This document shows positions 1-7,391 of a stretch of 17,767 nucleotides of DNA, one piece after another. A program made the translations under genes and the position numbers. This DNA is from JBAXLO01 sp037134755 (GTDB lineage: Bacteria > Bacteroidota > Bacteroidia > Bacteroidales > JACABE01): assembly GCA_037134755.1 (NCBI GenBank), contig JBAXLO010000079.1, positions 1-17,767 on the forward strand, read 5' to 3'. Each line of letters opens with the position of its first letter. Within the stretch, counting starts at the first letter, position 1. Below the pieces are notes generated by a model. It saw only the letters and a list, made by a program, of their open reading frames with translations. It did not search any database and was not told the DNA's origin.

Positions 1-130
1 AAATACGTCCAAATATAGGATACTATAATATAGTATAGAAGAAATACGTCCAAATATAGGATACTATAATATAGTATAGAAGAAATACGTCCAAATGTGT
101 AATATCATATAATTTGGTATGATATTTACA
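1..130. repeat. 41-bp tandem array of hairpin units, cut by the window edge
   Basis: Two identical 41-bp units lie at 1-41 and 42-82. A third starts at 83 and shares only the first 14 bases (AAATACGTCCAAAT). In units 1 and 2 the variable part holds an 8-bp inverted repeat with a one-base centre (ATACTATA-A-TATAGTAT, 20-36 and 61-77). In unit 3 the sequence is different, but it again forms a hairpin (AATATCATA / TATGATATT, 101-109 and 118-126, 8-nt loop). So the leader is conserved and the hairpin is conserved in form but not in sequence. The array may extend to the left of the window. Function unknown. Confidence 0.9.
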
Positions 131-211
131 TTTATAGCTATCATTAAATATTATTTTGTTCAGAAAAGGAAAAGAATCTTAACAAAAACAATTATGGTGT
201 GATAAAAATGC

Positions 212-239
212 GTAGAGACGTTGCATACAACGTCTCTAC
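212..239. repeat. REP-like perfect palindrome
   Basis: A perfect 12-bp inverted repeat, GTAGAGACGTTG / CAACGTCTCTAC, is separated by the 4-nt loop CATA. It is much more GC-rich than its surroundings. From memory, near-identical palindromes are dispersed in many copies in Bacteroidota and cyanobacterial genomes, so this is probably a REP/MITE-type intergenic repeat. It lies just downstream of the stop codon of the minus-strand gene ending at 279, where it might also help end transcription, but there is no U-tract to support that. Confidence 0.8.
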
Positions 240-278
240 ATTGATTATATGAGATATTATTAAGCTAAAATATTGTTT

Positions 279-977
279 TTATACTGTTTTTATTTGTTTA
301 ATATTCATTAAACAACTGCATCGGTTCGAAATTACTTTATTTTGAATAGAATTATATTTTTGATCTTCAATTTCCACAATAAATTTTATTAAATCATTAA
401 AAACAACCTTACACGAATCTTCAATAGTTGTATCAATGCTTAAATACAATACCGTATATCTCATTCTTTTTATAAATAAATCCGTAAATTTATATACTAA
501 TTCTAGCACATAGTTATGGAAATATTCATTAAATATTATAAGCTCATCAATGCTGTGTATTTTCGAAAACTCCTTATAAATAGATTGATGGAAAAGATAC
601 CAACTCGAATTGCTATACTCAAACCATTTGGTTTTGTATTTTTCTATATCATTTTCATTTGTTATTGAAGAAGTGACGATTAAACCCGATATTAAACTCT
701 TAATTTCGTGCCTTAGCGACGTTATATCCTTTTGATAATTACAATAATCATCCCTTATTCCCATGCCGGCTTTGGCATCAACATATCTTTTCCGCTTAAG
801 ATTAAATAAAACATTCGTAATTCTATCGGCATTATTTTTAAAACTATTAAACACCTCGTCAACACATAAGTAATATATTTCATTATGAAACTCATGATCA
901 TTAGAATCGTCATTAAATGATTCAGAATAATATTTAGCTATTATAGATTGTTCGATAAACTCATTTGAGACTTCCAT
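279..977 (-). CDS. hypothetical protein, 232 aa
   Basis: I do not recognise this protein. It is an uninterrupted frame of 232 codons with an ATG start at 977. The product is rich in Ile, Asn, Lys, Tyr and Phe, has no signal peptide and no convincing membrane segment, and looks largely alpha-helical and cytoplasmic. Visible stretches include a basic patch around residues 60-70 (LKRKRYVDAK) and a Cys pair near the C terminus (RCSC). There is no Shine-Dalgarno sequence and no clear TAnnTTTG promoter in front of it. It stands alone: 367 bp separate it from recO on the same strand, and hairpin repeats lie immediately downstream. That isolation and its AT-rich codon use suggest an accessory, lineage-restricted gene. 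The frame itself is probably real; the function is unknown. Confidence 0.6.
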   Translation of the reverse strand: MEVSNEFIEQSIIAKYYSESFNDDSNDHEFHNEIYYLCVDEVFNSFKNNADRITNVLFNLKRKRYVDAKAGMGIRDDYCNYQKDITSLRHEIKSLISGLIVTSSITNENDIEKYKTKWFEYSNSSWYLFHQSIYKEFSKIHSIDELIIFNEYFHNYVLELVYKFTDLFIKRMRYTVLYLSIDTTIEDSCKVVFNDLIKFIVEIEDQKYNSIQNKVISNRCSCLMNIKQIKTV

Positions 978-1344
978 TTCTACATTTTTTCTTTTATAAA
1001 TACAAAAACCATGCTATGCCATTTTATAGCTATCAAAATATGCTTTTAAATGTTCCTCTTTTTATTATAAATAAGAATTTATTTTATGATAAAAAGAAAG
1101 TTAATGACAAAAACAAAAGGTGTAAATAATTAATTAACATTGCTAAAAGGGCAGTTATTAATTTTATTAATATTGTTAACGAAGAAACTATCGCAGCATT
1201 ATAATAATAATCATAAAAAATATTTTAAAAGAAAATTTAAAAAGAAAGATGTGATAATTTGTCCTAAAATCGTAAAATCATACTTAAAAAGAAAACATTA
1301 TTAGTGTGAAAATAGATTACTGGACTCCTTAATTAAAAAACAAC
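978..1344. other. AT-rich intergenic region without recognised features
   Basis: This 367-bp stretch lies between recO and the hypothetical gene, both on the minus strand. It is very AT-rich with short homopolymer runs. I found no tRNA, no convincing terminator hairpin downstream of recO, and no persuasive promoter motif for the hypothetical gene. Confidence 0.6.
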
Positions 1345-2073
1345 TTAATCCAACACTTCTTGCAAAATGAGATGCGAATTAATTTTGGTTAAAGAGGTGA
1401 GATGCAAACGAAAATAAACAATCAGTTTGTCTAATAACTCTCTTCTTTGAGTTCTGGAAAGCTTAATGTCGGCGATATTCTCGAAAGAAGTATTCATTAA
1501 TTTATGAATAAAATAACTTAAGGGCGATAGAATATAGTCGTTGTGCAAAGGCCTGGCTACTTGAAAAGTTCCTTCTTGTATGTTGAAGACATTATTACTT
1601 TCGGAATAGTTGTTTTGAGGAAAGAAACCCAGATATTTTGTAAACTGTATCATAAACATCAGGTGGAAATCATTGATGTTTTCGGTAGCAATATCCAGTA
1701 TCTGAATGGTGTGATAAAGAAAATTGAACAAGGCCGGATTGGCTTCTTCCTCCTGAATTGATTTATAGATTATCTCATTAATAAATAAAGAAATAGTACT
1801 CTTACGAATGTCGTAAGGCAAGGTTTGAAAGATATAATTGCTCTTGATCTCCTTAATGTTCTTAATGCCGTGGGAATTCTTTTTGTGATAAGCCACCACT
1901 TCAACCAACGATAGATGCTGCAACAAACTAATCTTAGTCTTTGACTTGCTGCTTCGCATACCTCTAATCAAATACGATTGCAAGCCATGTTGTTCGGTAT
2001 AAATCTTAGCAATTACACTGCTTTCGGTATAATTGATATGATGCAAAACGATTCCGTTAGTCTTTGAAAGCAT
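1345..2073 (-). CDS. recO: DNA repair protein RecO
   Basis: RecO mediates recombination repair in the RecFOR pathway: it helps displace SSB, loads RecA on gapped DNA and anneals complementary strands. The 242-aa length fits the family. The N terminus carries the typical RecO opening of the OB-fold (residues 1-80: TNGIVLHHINYTESSVIAKIYT, then GLQSYLIRGMRSSKSK, then LSLVEVVAYHKK), followed by the all-helical C-terminal domain. The zinc-binding cysteines seen in some RecO proteins are absent; as I recall, this is usual in Bacteroidota. It is the last gene of a minus-strand cluster and starts 12 bp after the glycosyltransferase stop codon, so it is probably co-transcribed with that gene and porZ. 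From memory, recO next to a porZ-type gene recurs in Bacteroidota, which supports the identification of both. Confidence 0.95.
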   Translation of the reverse strand: MLSKTNGIVLHHINYTESSVIAKIYTEQHGLQSYLIRGMRSSKSKTKISLLQHLSLVEVVAYHKKNSHGIKNIKEIKSNYIFQTLPYDIRKSTISLFINEIIYKSIQEEEANPALFNFLYHTIQILDIATENINDFHLMFMIQFTKYLGFFPQNNYSESNNVFNIQEGTFQVARPLHNDYILSPLSYFIHKLMNTSFENIADIKLSRTQRRELLDKLIVYFRLHLTSLTKINSHLILQEVLD

Positions 2074-2085
2074 AATCCTATAAGC

Positions 2086-4071
2086 TTATTTAAAATCGTA
2101 ATAGAGTGAATATACATAGCGGTTGCCCTCTTCAGTCCATATATTGACATCATCAATAGCAAAGGTGTCCTTGTCTTTGTTCCATATAAATATCTTCAGG
2201 ATTGTATCTTTATTCTTAAGATTAAAATTAACTAAACCTACGGAATAATAAATCTTTTGCGATAAGCTATCGGAAGTTAACAATGTCTTTAGAGGAATAC
2301 CCTGCCAATTGATAGACTTCCCATGAGTATCTTCGGTACTTATCACCAACAGAGGATTAGCAATAGTATCTTTAGGATAATAATTAAAGGAAACATGAAG
2401 GTTGTTGTATTTATTACTTATAATCTTAAAGATTGGAGTAATATAATTAGCATCATATTCAATATCTTTATTAAAATAAAAACTATGATCATCATCTAAT
2501 ACATAATTCAAAGCTTTCAAGTTTTGAATAACTTTTTTATTCTCTAATTTAATTCTAGGATTATTTATAACTATATATTTTCGATCTTGTTCTTTACTAA
2601 ATTGTTTAGAGAAATAAAACATTTCATATCCATAACCCAAAGACTTCTTGATAAGATAAGGATAAGTTTCCTTGATAATATCACAATAATAAGAAGGAGT
2701 ACCTACAACAGCAGCAAGTATAAGCTCATCGGAGATTTGTGCCTTTACTAGTTTATTAAATTTAAGTGCATTAACAGTATCAATATTAAAATGAACACAA
2801 TTAAATTTAGTATTAAACAGCTTCTCATAATAACCCATAAAGAAATCACCATAACCATTTACCAGCACAGGAATATTTTTATGCGTTTGTTTATAGATTT
2901 CCTTAATCTGCCAAGCACATTCTCTGTAGCCCTGATGGTAAAAGAGTTTATAATATTTCCTTTCGATAGTTAAGGTATAGATATTGATATAAAGAATAAA
3001 AGAGATAAGCCCAATCTTAAGGTATTTGCCAAGCTCGGGGAAGAAAGAAAACATGCCGATAAGCAAGAAAGGGAACGTAAATATCATAACGGAATACTGG
3101 AGAACCGGTGCCACCATTCTTGAATAATAAAAGCCGATAAGCAAAGGCAAAAGGAACCAAACAAAGGATATAATGATGAACTTAATCTTTGTTTTATCAA
3201 ATGTCTTAATACTTTTAAAAAACAAAGCAATTCCTGCCAAAGTAATGATAAAAGTAAAGATAATCTCGAGCTTTGAATAGTGAAAGATGAACTTTAAATA
3301 CTCATAAAGGAAACTATATTCGGGGGCTGCCAACCAACCATCTTTCCCTCCTACTCCACCAACCTTCAATTGATAAAAGAAGATGTGCAGATGCGGAATG
3401 TAAAGAACAAAAATAGCTATCCCGCCAAGGAGATACAGTTTTAACTTAAGTTTGTTGATAAAGAACAAGCCGGTAATGCATACTATTAAAAGGAATAGCA
3501 AATTGAAATGATGATTATAAGCACTCAAAGCACCCGAAATAATAAAGCCTGCGAGATAACAGTTTATTTTCTTAGTATCATTATTAAAGATAAAGTTAGT
3601 CCAAAACCAAACCGTCAACAAAGCAAGGAAAAGACCGCTACTATAAGGTCTGGCAATCTGACTGAACATAATAGTAAACTGCAAAGTAGAAACATAAGCA
3701 GAGGTTATCAAAGCAACAGTGGAGTTAAACCATTTTTGAGCGATACGATACGTTATATACACCGACAAAATGCCCATAATCATGAAGGGGAGCTTTACAA
3801 CAAACTCAGAAGTGCCAAAACATTTAATCCAATAATAAAGGAAAACCTGAACACCTGCAGGATGTCCATCAATGAGAACACCTTTATTGATAAGTTCGGA
3901 AAATGTATCAAAACGAGCACGGTAAATAGCGCTCAATTCATCTGAATTAAAAGGAATTTGATTGAAATGATAAAACCTTAAAACAAAAGAAACAACTAAA
4001 ATAAGAGTAATACCTATTGTATCGGTAGAGAAAAAGTTTGAAGTGCCTAAAGTTTTATTATATCTATTCAT
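2086..4071 (-). CDS. GT-C (family 39/ArnT-like) membrane glycosyltransferase
   Basis: Likely an integral-membrane transferase that uses a polyprenyl-phosphate sugar and acts on the periplasmic side, as ArnT/PMT proteins do. The 661-aa product begins with a membrane helix at about residues 18-33. A short periplasmic segment with the acidic pair Asp44-Glu45 (PFNSDEL) follows, matching the conserved DE motif of the first loop in GT39/GT83-type enzymes. About ten further hydrophobic helices run to about residue 380. The remaining roughly 280 residues are soluble and probably periplasmic, with a beta-rich end (residues 540-661) that could bind glycan or acceptor. It begins 30 bp after porZ and ends 12 bp before recO, so a shared transcript is likely. 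Acceptor and donor cannot be read from the sequence. A role in modifying LPS or another envelope glycan is inferred from the PorZ neighbourhood only. Confidence 0.75.
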   Translation of the reverse strand: MNRYNKTLGTSNFFSTDTIGITLILVVSFVLRFYHFNQIPFNSDELSAIYRARFDTFSELINKGVLIDGHPAGVQVFLYYWIKCFGTSEFVVKLPFMIMGILSVYITYRIAQKWFNSTVALITSAYVSTLQFTIMFSQIARPYSSGLFLALLTVWFWTNFIFNNDTKKINCYLAGFIISGALSAYNHHFNLLFLLIVCITGLFFINKLKLKLYLLGGIAIFVLYIPHLHIFFYQLKVGGVGGKDGWLAAPEYSFLYEYLKFIFHYSKLEIIFTFIITLAGIALFFKSIKTFDKTKIKFIIISFVWFLLPLLIGFYYSRMVAPVLQYSVMIFTFPFLLIGMFSFFPELGKYLKIGLISFILYINIYTLTIERKYYKLFYHQGYRECAWQIKEIYKQTHKNIPVLVNGYGDFFMGYYEKLFNTKFNCVHFNIDTVNALKFNKLVKAQISDELILAAVVGTPSYYCDIIKETYPYLIKKSLGYGYEMFYFSKQFSKEQDRKYIVINNPRIKLENKKVIQNLKALNYVLDDDHSFYFNKDIEYDANYITPIFKIISNKYNNLHVSFNYYPKDTIANPLLVISTEDTHGKSINWQGIPLKTLLTSDSLSQKIYYSVGLVNFNLKNKDTILKIFIWNKDKDTFAIDDVNIWTEEGNRYVYSLYYDFK

Positions 4072-4101
4072 TTTAAAACATTAGGTACTTTACAAATTGC
4101 T

Positions 4102-6420
4102 TTAATTAACAAATAAGATCTTTGTAACAACAGTTTCTGAGCCATCAGCATTCGTACAATAAACAAGATAAACACCTGTAGCAACTCTTTGTCCGCTGAA
4201 ATTCTTTCCATTCCACACAGCTTGCCCACCAAAAGCAACCATATTGAAAACAAGATTGCCATAAATATCAGTAACCTTAACATTAGCATCTCTTGTAAGC
4301 CCTTTAATCCCTATCATTCCATTATATTCCGGACGAACAGGATTGGGATAGGCATACACAGGATTTACTTGCTTATCTGTACCTAAAGTTGCAGTGCTTT
4401 TATAAGCAACGATACCTGCATCAGTACCAAAGAAGACTTCGCCGGTATTTGGTGCTATTGTAATACTATTAATTGAATTAGAAAGTAAAGGGCTGTTTTC
4501 GGTATTGAAGTTATAAACTTGTGTAGTGCCATCAGGTGACATTAAGAAAACACCTGCTTTGGATGTTCCAATCCACTTCCTGTTGGCTCCATCAACAGCT
4601 ATTGCAGTCACAGATTCAAACTCTAACAAATGCTGCACATAATTGCCCCATTGAATAAGTATCGTCTGTGCAGTGGTTGCAGATACACCGGCAGTAACAG
4701 AACTAAATACTGTTTCGGGAGAATATATTACTTTAATACCCTGGTCGGTGCCAATCCAAATTTGTCCATCAAGATCTTCAGCAAAACAATTAATATCATT
4801 AGTAGTTAAATCATTGCCTTTATTAATATTAATAACAGCTTTGTGAATTCCATTGTTATCCGCATTAAACACAGCAAGTTTGTTATCTCTTAAAAGCATC
4901 CATTTATAGTCGTTCTTATCACAATATACCGTTGAAAGTTCACTAACAATATCGCTTATATCAAATGACTGCCATAGACCGCCATTTGCATATTTAACCG
5001 ATAATGCTTTTGGAGCTGATGAATTAGTTACCCATAAGTTGCTCGATTGATCATAACAAGCTCCACCTACTCTAAAGTACCTTTGTCCGGCATAATAAAA
5101 TTGTTGCAGACTACTGTTAGTTTCATTATAAACCGCAGTTAACTTGTTATTATTAAACTCTAACAACCCTGTACTCCACGAAGCAGCATAAAAATGGGTG
5201 TCATCATTAGGATCAATAGCAATATCTGTTAAATCTGAGATGGAATCTAATCCACTTATATATGATTGATCCAAGGAAGTCCATGTTTCATTATTAAAGA
5301 CATTAACAACGCCTTGCTCACCTGCTCCTCCCCACGAAACAGTATTAATACCTCCAGGAACAACAAACAAAGAATTAGCAGTAGCTCTCATATTATAAGC
5401 ATCTTTTGCTGAGGGTCCATTTGGTTTTATAAATTCAGCTGACCATCCGTTATTACTAGTCTTTATTAGTCCTAATGAATTATCAGCTATCCACACAAAA
5501 CCATCTTTATCTAAAATTCCATCCAAAGGATTAATGTATTTTTGATTAGGATAAAAGATTAACTGATATCTACCTAAAGTATCGTTATAAACGCCTGCAT
5601 AACCTGAATAAGACACAACCAGATTACCATAATTTATATGAAAATTTAATACATTACTTGTGTCAAAAGAAGTCCAATTGTTATTCTTTTTAGCAAACAA
5701 AGTATCTTTAGCAGTTGCCCCTTTATCTTTACAAACAACAAGTTTATTATTAATAATACCTATGTTCTTGAATTTAGATTGTGGATTATTAATTGTTGTA
5801 TCTAAACTCCAATACTGATAATTAGCCAACCAGGGACTATTAATATCAGAATAATATATCCCTGCATCAGTTGCAGCATATATGTTTGAGTTGGTATATG
5901 TAATGTCGTTAATGCCTAACTGACTTCCATTAGGGCCAATTTTATAGGTGTCTTCTATTTCGTTTTTAGTAATATTAAGATTTACAATCCCAAAACTACA
6001 AGCAAGATAAACAGTATTGCCTTTTGAAGCAATATTATTAATAGTTTTCTTACCGGGTATCGATTTTAATTTAATATCAGGAATGTTCATAATATTATCA
6101 TTCTTCAACAAATCGATATTAGTATTTGAATAGGCTATAACCAATGTTTTGTTTTGATTATTATAATGAATTGCACTAATATTAACATCCGATAAGCCCG
6201 ATACTTTCGAGAAACGTTGAAGACTATTATCACTCTTATCAAAATAGAAAAGACTGTAAGGAGTTGCAGCATATATCCTGTTTTCGGCTTCAACCACAGC
6301 TATAACCTTGTTGTAAGGCAAATGAACACGCCAGCTTCCAATAGGAATACCCTGCCCTAGGGATGTTTTGATAAGAAGAACCAATAATATATTGATAAGA
6401 ATAACTTTGATGAACTTCAT
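4102..6420 (-). CDS. porZ: T9SS attachment-complex protein PorZ (beta-propellers with C-terminal sorting domain)
   Basis: PorZ is a surface component of the type IX secretion system. With PorU, PorV and PorQ it forms the attachment complex that removes the sorting domain from cargo and links cargo to anionic LPS; PorZ binds the LPS. The 772-aa product has a signal peptide (residues 1-23, ending SLGQ), then the family-typical opening (IGSWRVHLPYNKV with RIYAATPYSLFYFDK). Roughly 14 propeller-blade repeats of the two-component-regulator type follow, for example DLDGQIWIGTDQGI and GANRKWIGTSKAGV. The end (about 686-772) is a type A sorting domain: YPNPVRPEYNG, VTDIYGNLV, GVYLVYC and KILFVN. It is the first gene of a minus-strand cluster with the glycosyltransferase and recO. 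A weak promoter-like TAAAGTTTTG lies on the minus strand at 6461-6452. A generic propeller surface protein is the alternative, but the opening motif and the recO neighbour favour PorZ. Confidence 0.83.
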   Translation of the reverse strand: MKFIKVILINILLVLLIKTSLGQGIPIGSWRVHLPYNKVIAVVEAENRIYAATPYSLFYFDKSDNSLQRFSKVSGLSDVNISAIHYNNQNKTLVIAYSNTNIDLLKNDNIMNIPDIKLKSIPGKKTINNIASKGNTVYLACSFGIVNLNITKNEIEDTYKIGPNGSQLGINDITYTNSNIYAATDAGIYYSDINSPWLANYQYWSLDTTINNPQSKFKNIGIINNKLVVCKDKGATAKDTLFAKKNNNWTSFDTSNVLNFHINYGNLVVSYSGYAGVYNDTLGRYQLIFYPNQKYINPLDGILDKDGFVWIADNSLGLIKTSNNGWSAEFIKPNGPSAKDAYNMRATANSLFVVPGGINTVSWGGAGEQGVVNVFNNETWTSLDQSYISGLDSISDLTDIAIDPNDDTHFYAASWSTGLLEFNNNKLTAVYNETNSSLQQFYYAGQRYFRVGGACYDQSSNLWVTNSSAPKALSVKYANGGLWQSFDISDIVSELSTVYCDKNDYKWMLLRDNKLAVFNADNNGIHKAVININKGNDLTTNDINCFAEDLDGQIWIGTDQGIKVIYSPETVFSSVTAGVSATTAQTILIQWGNYVQHLLEFESVTAIAVDGANRKWIGTSKAGVFLMSPDGTTQVYNFNTENSPLLSNSINSITIAPNTGEVFFGTDAGIVAYKSTATLGTDKQVNPVYAYPNPVRPEYNGMIGIKGLTRDANVKVTDIYGNLVFNMVAFGGQAVWNGKNFSGQRVATGVYLVYCTNADGSETVVTKILFVN

Positions 6421-6556
6421 AAATTAATATTGAAATTAGGATGCAATAATACAAAACTTTATTCTATTTTAACTGATTTATTTATATTTTATTGTTCTAT
6501 TTATCATTATTAAACCACAATAATTGCAATAGCTGAACTAATCTAAATCATATATT

Positions 6557-6590
6557 TTTGACTACGGTAGCAAAAGAATGTATATCTTTG
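6557..6590 (+). promoter_or_regulatory. Bacteroidota-type promoter for tRNA-Arg
   Basis: A -33 element TTTG (6557-6560) and a -7 element TATCTTTG (6583-6590) are separated by 22 bp, close to the TTTG-N19-21-TAnnTTTG consensus. The tRNA starts 10 bp downstream, so transcription probably begins at or just before its first base. Confidence 0.7.
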
Positions 6591-6600
6591 CTAAAAAATT

Positions 6601-6674
6601 GGCTCCGTAGTTTAGTTGAATAGAACGTCAGATTCCGGTTCTGAAGGTCGGGGGTTTGAGTCCCTCCGGAGTCA
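6601..6674 (+). tRNA. tRNA-Arg(CCG)
   Basis: The 74-nt sequence folds as a full cloverleaf. The acceptor stem is GGCTCCG / CGGAGTC with one G-T pair, and the D stem is GTTT / GAAC. The anticodon stem TCAGA / TCTGA holds the loop TTCCGGT, giving anticodon CCG at 6635-6637, which reads the rare codon CGG. The T stem is GGGGG / CCCTC with loop TTTGAGT, in which the usually conserved C56 is T. The discriminator base is A. CCA is not encoded (CTTT follows), so it must be added after transcription. Divergent porZ starts about 180 bp to the left. Confidence 0.95.
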
Positions 6675-6901
6675 CTTTATTTTTATCTTTTATGTCTAGT
6701 TTCAATTCATAATTGTAATTTCTGCCAATAATAAATCCTATCGGAATTATTTAAACATTAAATCCCTACCCAAATTATTATATATTGAATCGATTTTTTT
6801 ATTCGTAAAATTTAAATAATATTGATGATTTTCTTAAAAAAAGGGGTTTTAACACATTTTTACAGAAAACAACATTTTGTAACTATTTGGTTACACAGTA
6901 C

Positions 6902-7100
6902 ATTGCTCATCCTCAAAAAAAAGGGAAGCAAAACACAAAGGAATTGCTCATCCTCAAAAAAAAGGGAAGCAATTCCTTTGTATTTCAGTTTATCTCATTT
7001 CAAGGAGTAGTAATTCCTTTGTGTTTTAGTCAATCCTGATTTGAGGAGAAGCAAATCCTTTGTGTTTTGGTTAATCTCAATTTGAGGGGAAGCAAAACAG
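6902..7100. repeat. Degenerate tandem array, five 41-bp units with a flipped linker
   Basis: Units recur with exact 41-bp spacing. The core TGCTCATCCTC-A8-GGGAAGC occurs twice identically (around 6904-6929 and 6945-6970). Three degenerate cores containing ATTTGAGG-like sequence then follow. The linker AATTCCTTTGTGTTTT or a close variant starts at 6971, 7012 and 7053, each 41 bp apart. The first linker (6930-6945) is in the opposite orientation (AAAACACAAAGGAATT). It therefore pairs with the next one to give a 14-bp perfect inverted repeat (6935-6948 with 6968-6981) around a 19-nt loop. The later cores are themselves near-palindromes (CTCAATTTGAG). Function unknown. Confidence 0.85.
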
Positions 7101-7346
7101 CCTTTTTATTATTGTATGGATAATGATAAATGAAAAAAAATATATTATCCTTTTTTAGTTTTGGTATGAAAAAAAAGAATAAGTTAAATAGAGAGAACGA
7201 GATGTTTGACTCTTTGCATGTTGTTTAATTTTAAAACAGTACTAAATATTTATTTCAAAACTGTTCAGTATTTATAGCTTTTGTAAACTATAATATGGCA
7301 AACTATTTTATGTTTATTTAAATTAGTTTTATTAAAAGGAATTGTA

Positions 7347-7354
7347 TAATTTTG
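7347..7354 (+). promoter_or_regulatory. -7 promoter box for the surface-protein gene
   Basis: TAATTTTG matches the TAnnTTTG -7 consensus of Bacteroidota and lies 37 bp before the ATG at 7392. No convincing TTTG -33 element is seen at the usual distance; a TTTT run at 7327-7330 is the nearest candidate. Confidence 0.5.
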
Positions 7355-7391
7355 CAGATCGGTTTAACGATTTAAATTAACATACATAACA

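Larger units (their letters stand above)
6675..7391. other. Long intergenic region between tRNA-Arg and the surface-protein gene
   Basis: This stretch of about 717 bp carries no gene I can support. Its main content is the 41-bp-period repeat array at 6902-7100 and, near its right end, a -7-like promoter box at 7347-7354. The rest is AT-rich. A weak 7-bp inverted repeat (GGATAAT / ATTATCC, 7118-7124 and 7144-7150) lies after the array. Confidence 0.7.

Noticed and set aside
1..123. CRISPR array
   Set aside because: The units are directly adjacent and the first two are identical along the full 41 bp, so there are no unique spacers, and no cas genes are in the window.
3508..3945. 145-codon plus-strand frame opposite the glycosyltransferase gene
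   Set aside because: Antisense to a clearly coding membrane protein, and the translated sequence shows no recognisable motif.
6822..7010. 62-codon open frame over the repeat array
   Set aside because: It lies almost entirely in the 41-bp-period repeats and its translation is low-complexity and Lys-rich with no promoter; the open frame is a by-product of the repeat.
6902..7100. CRISPR array
   Set aside because: Both core and linker are repeated, linkers are shared and not unique, and one is inverted.
7118..7150. GGATAAT / ATTATCC inverted repeat as a terminator or operator
   Set aside because: Only 7 AT-rich base pairs with a 19-nt loop, expected by chance in such AT-rich sequence.
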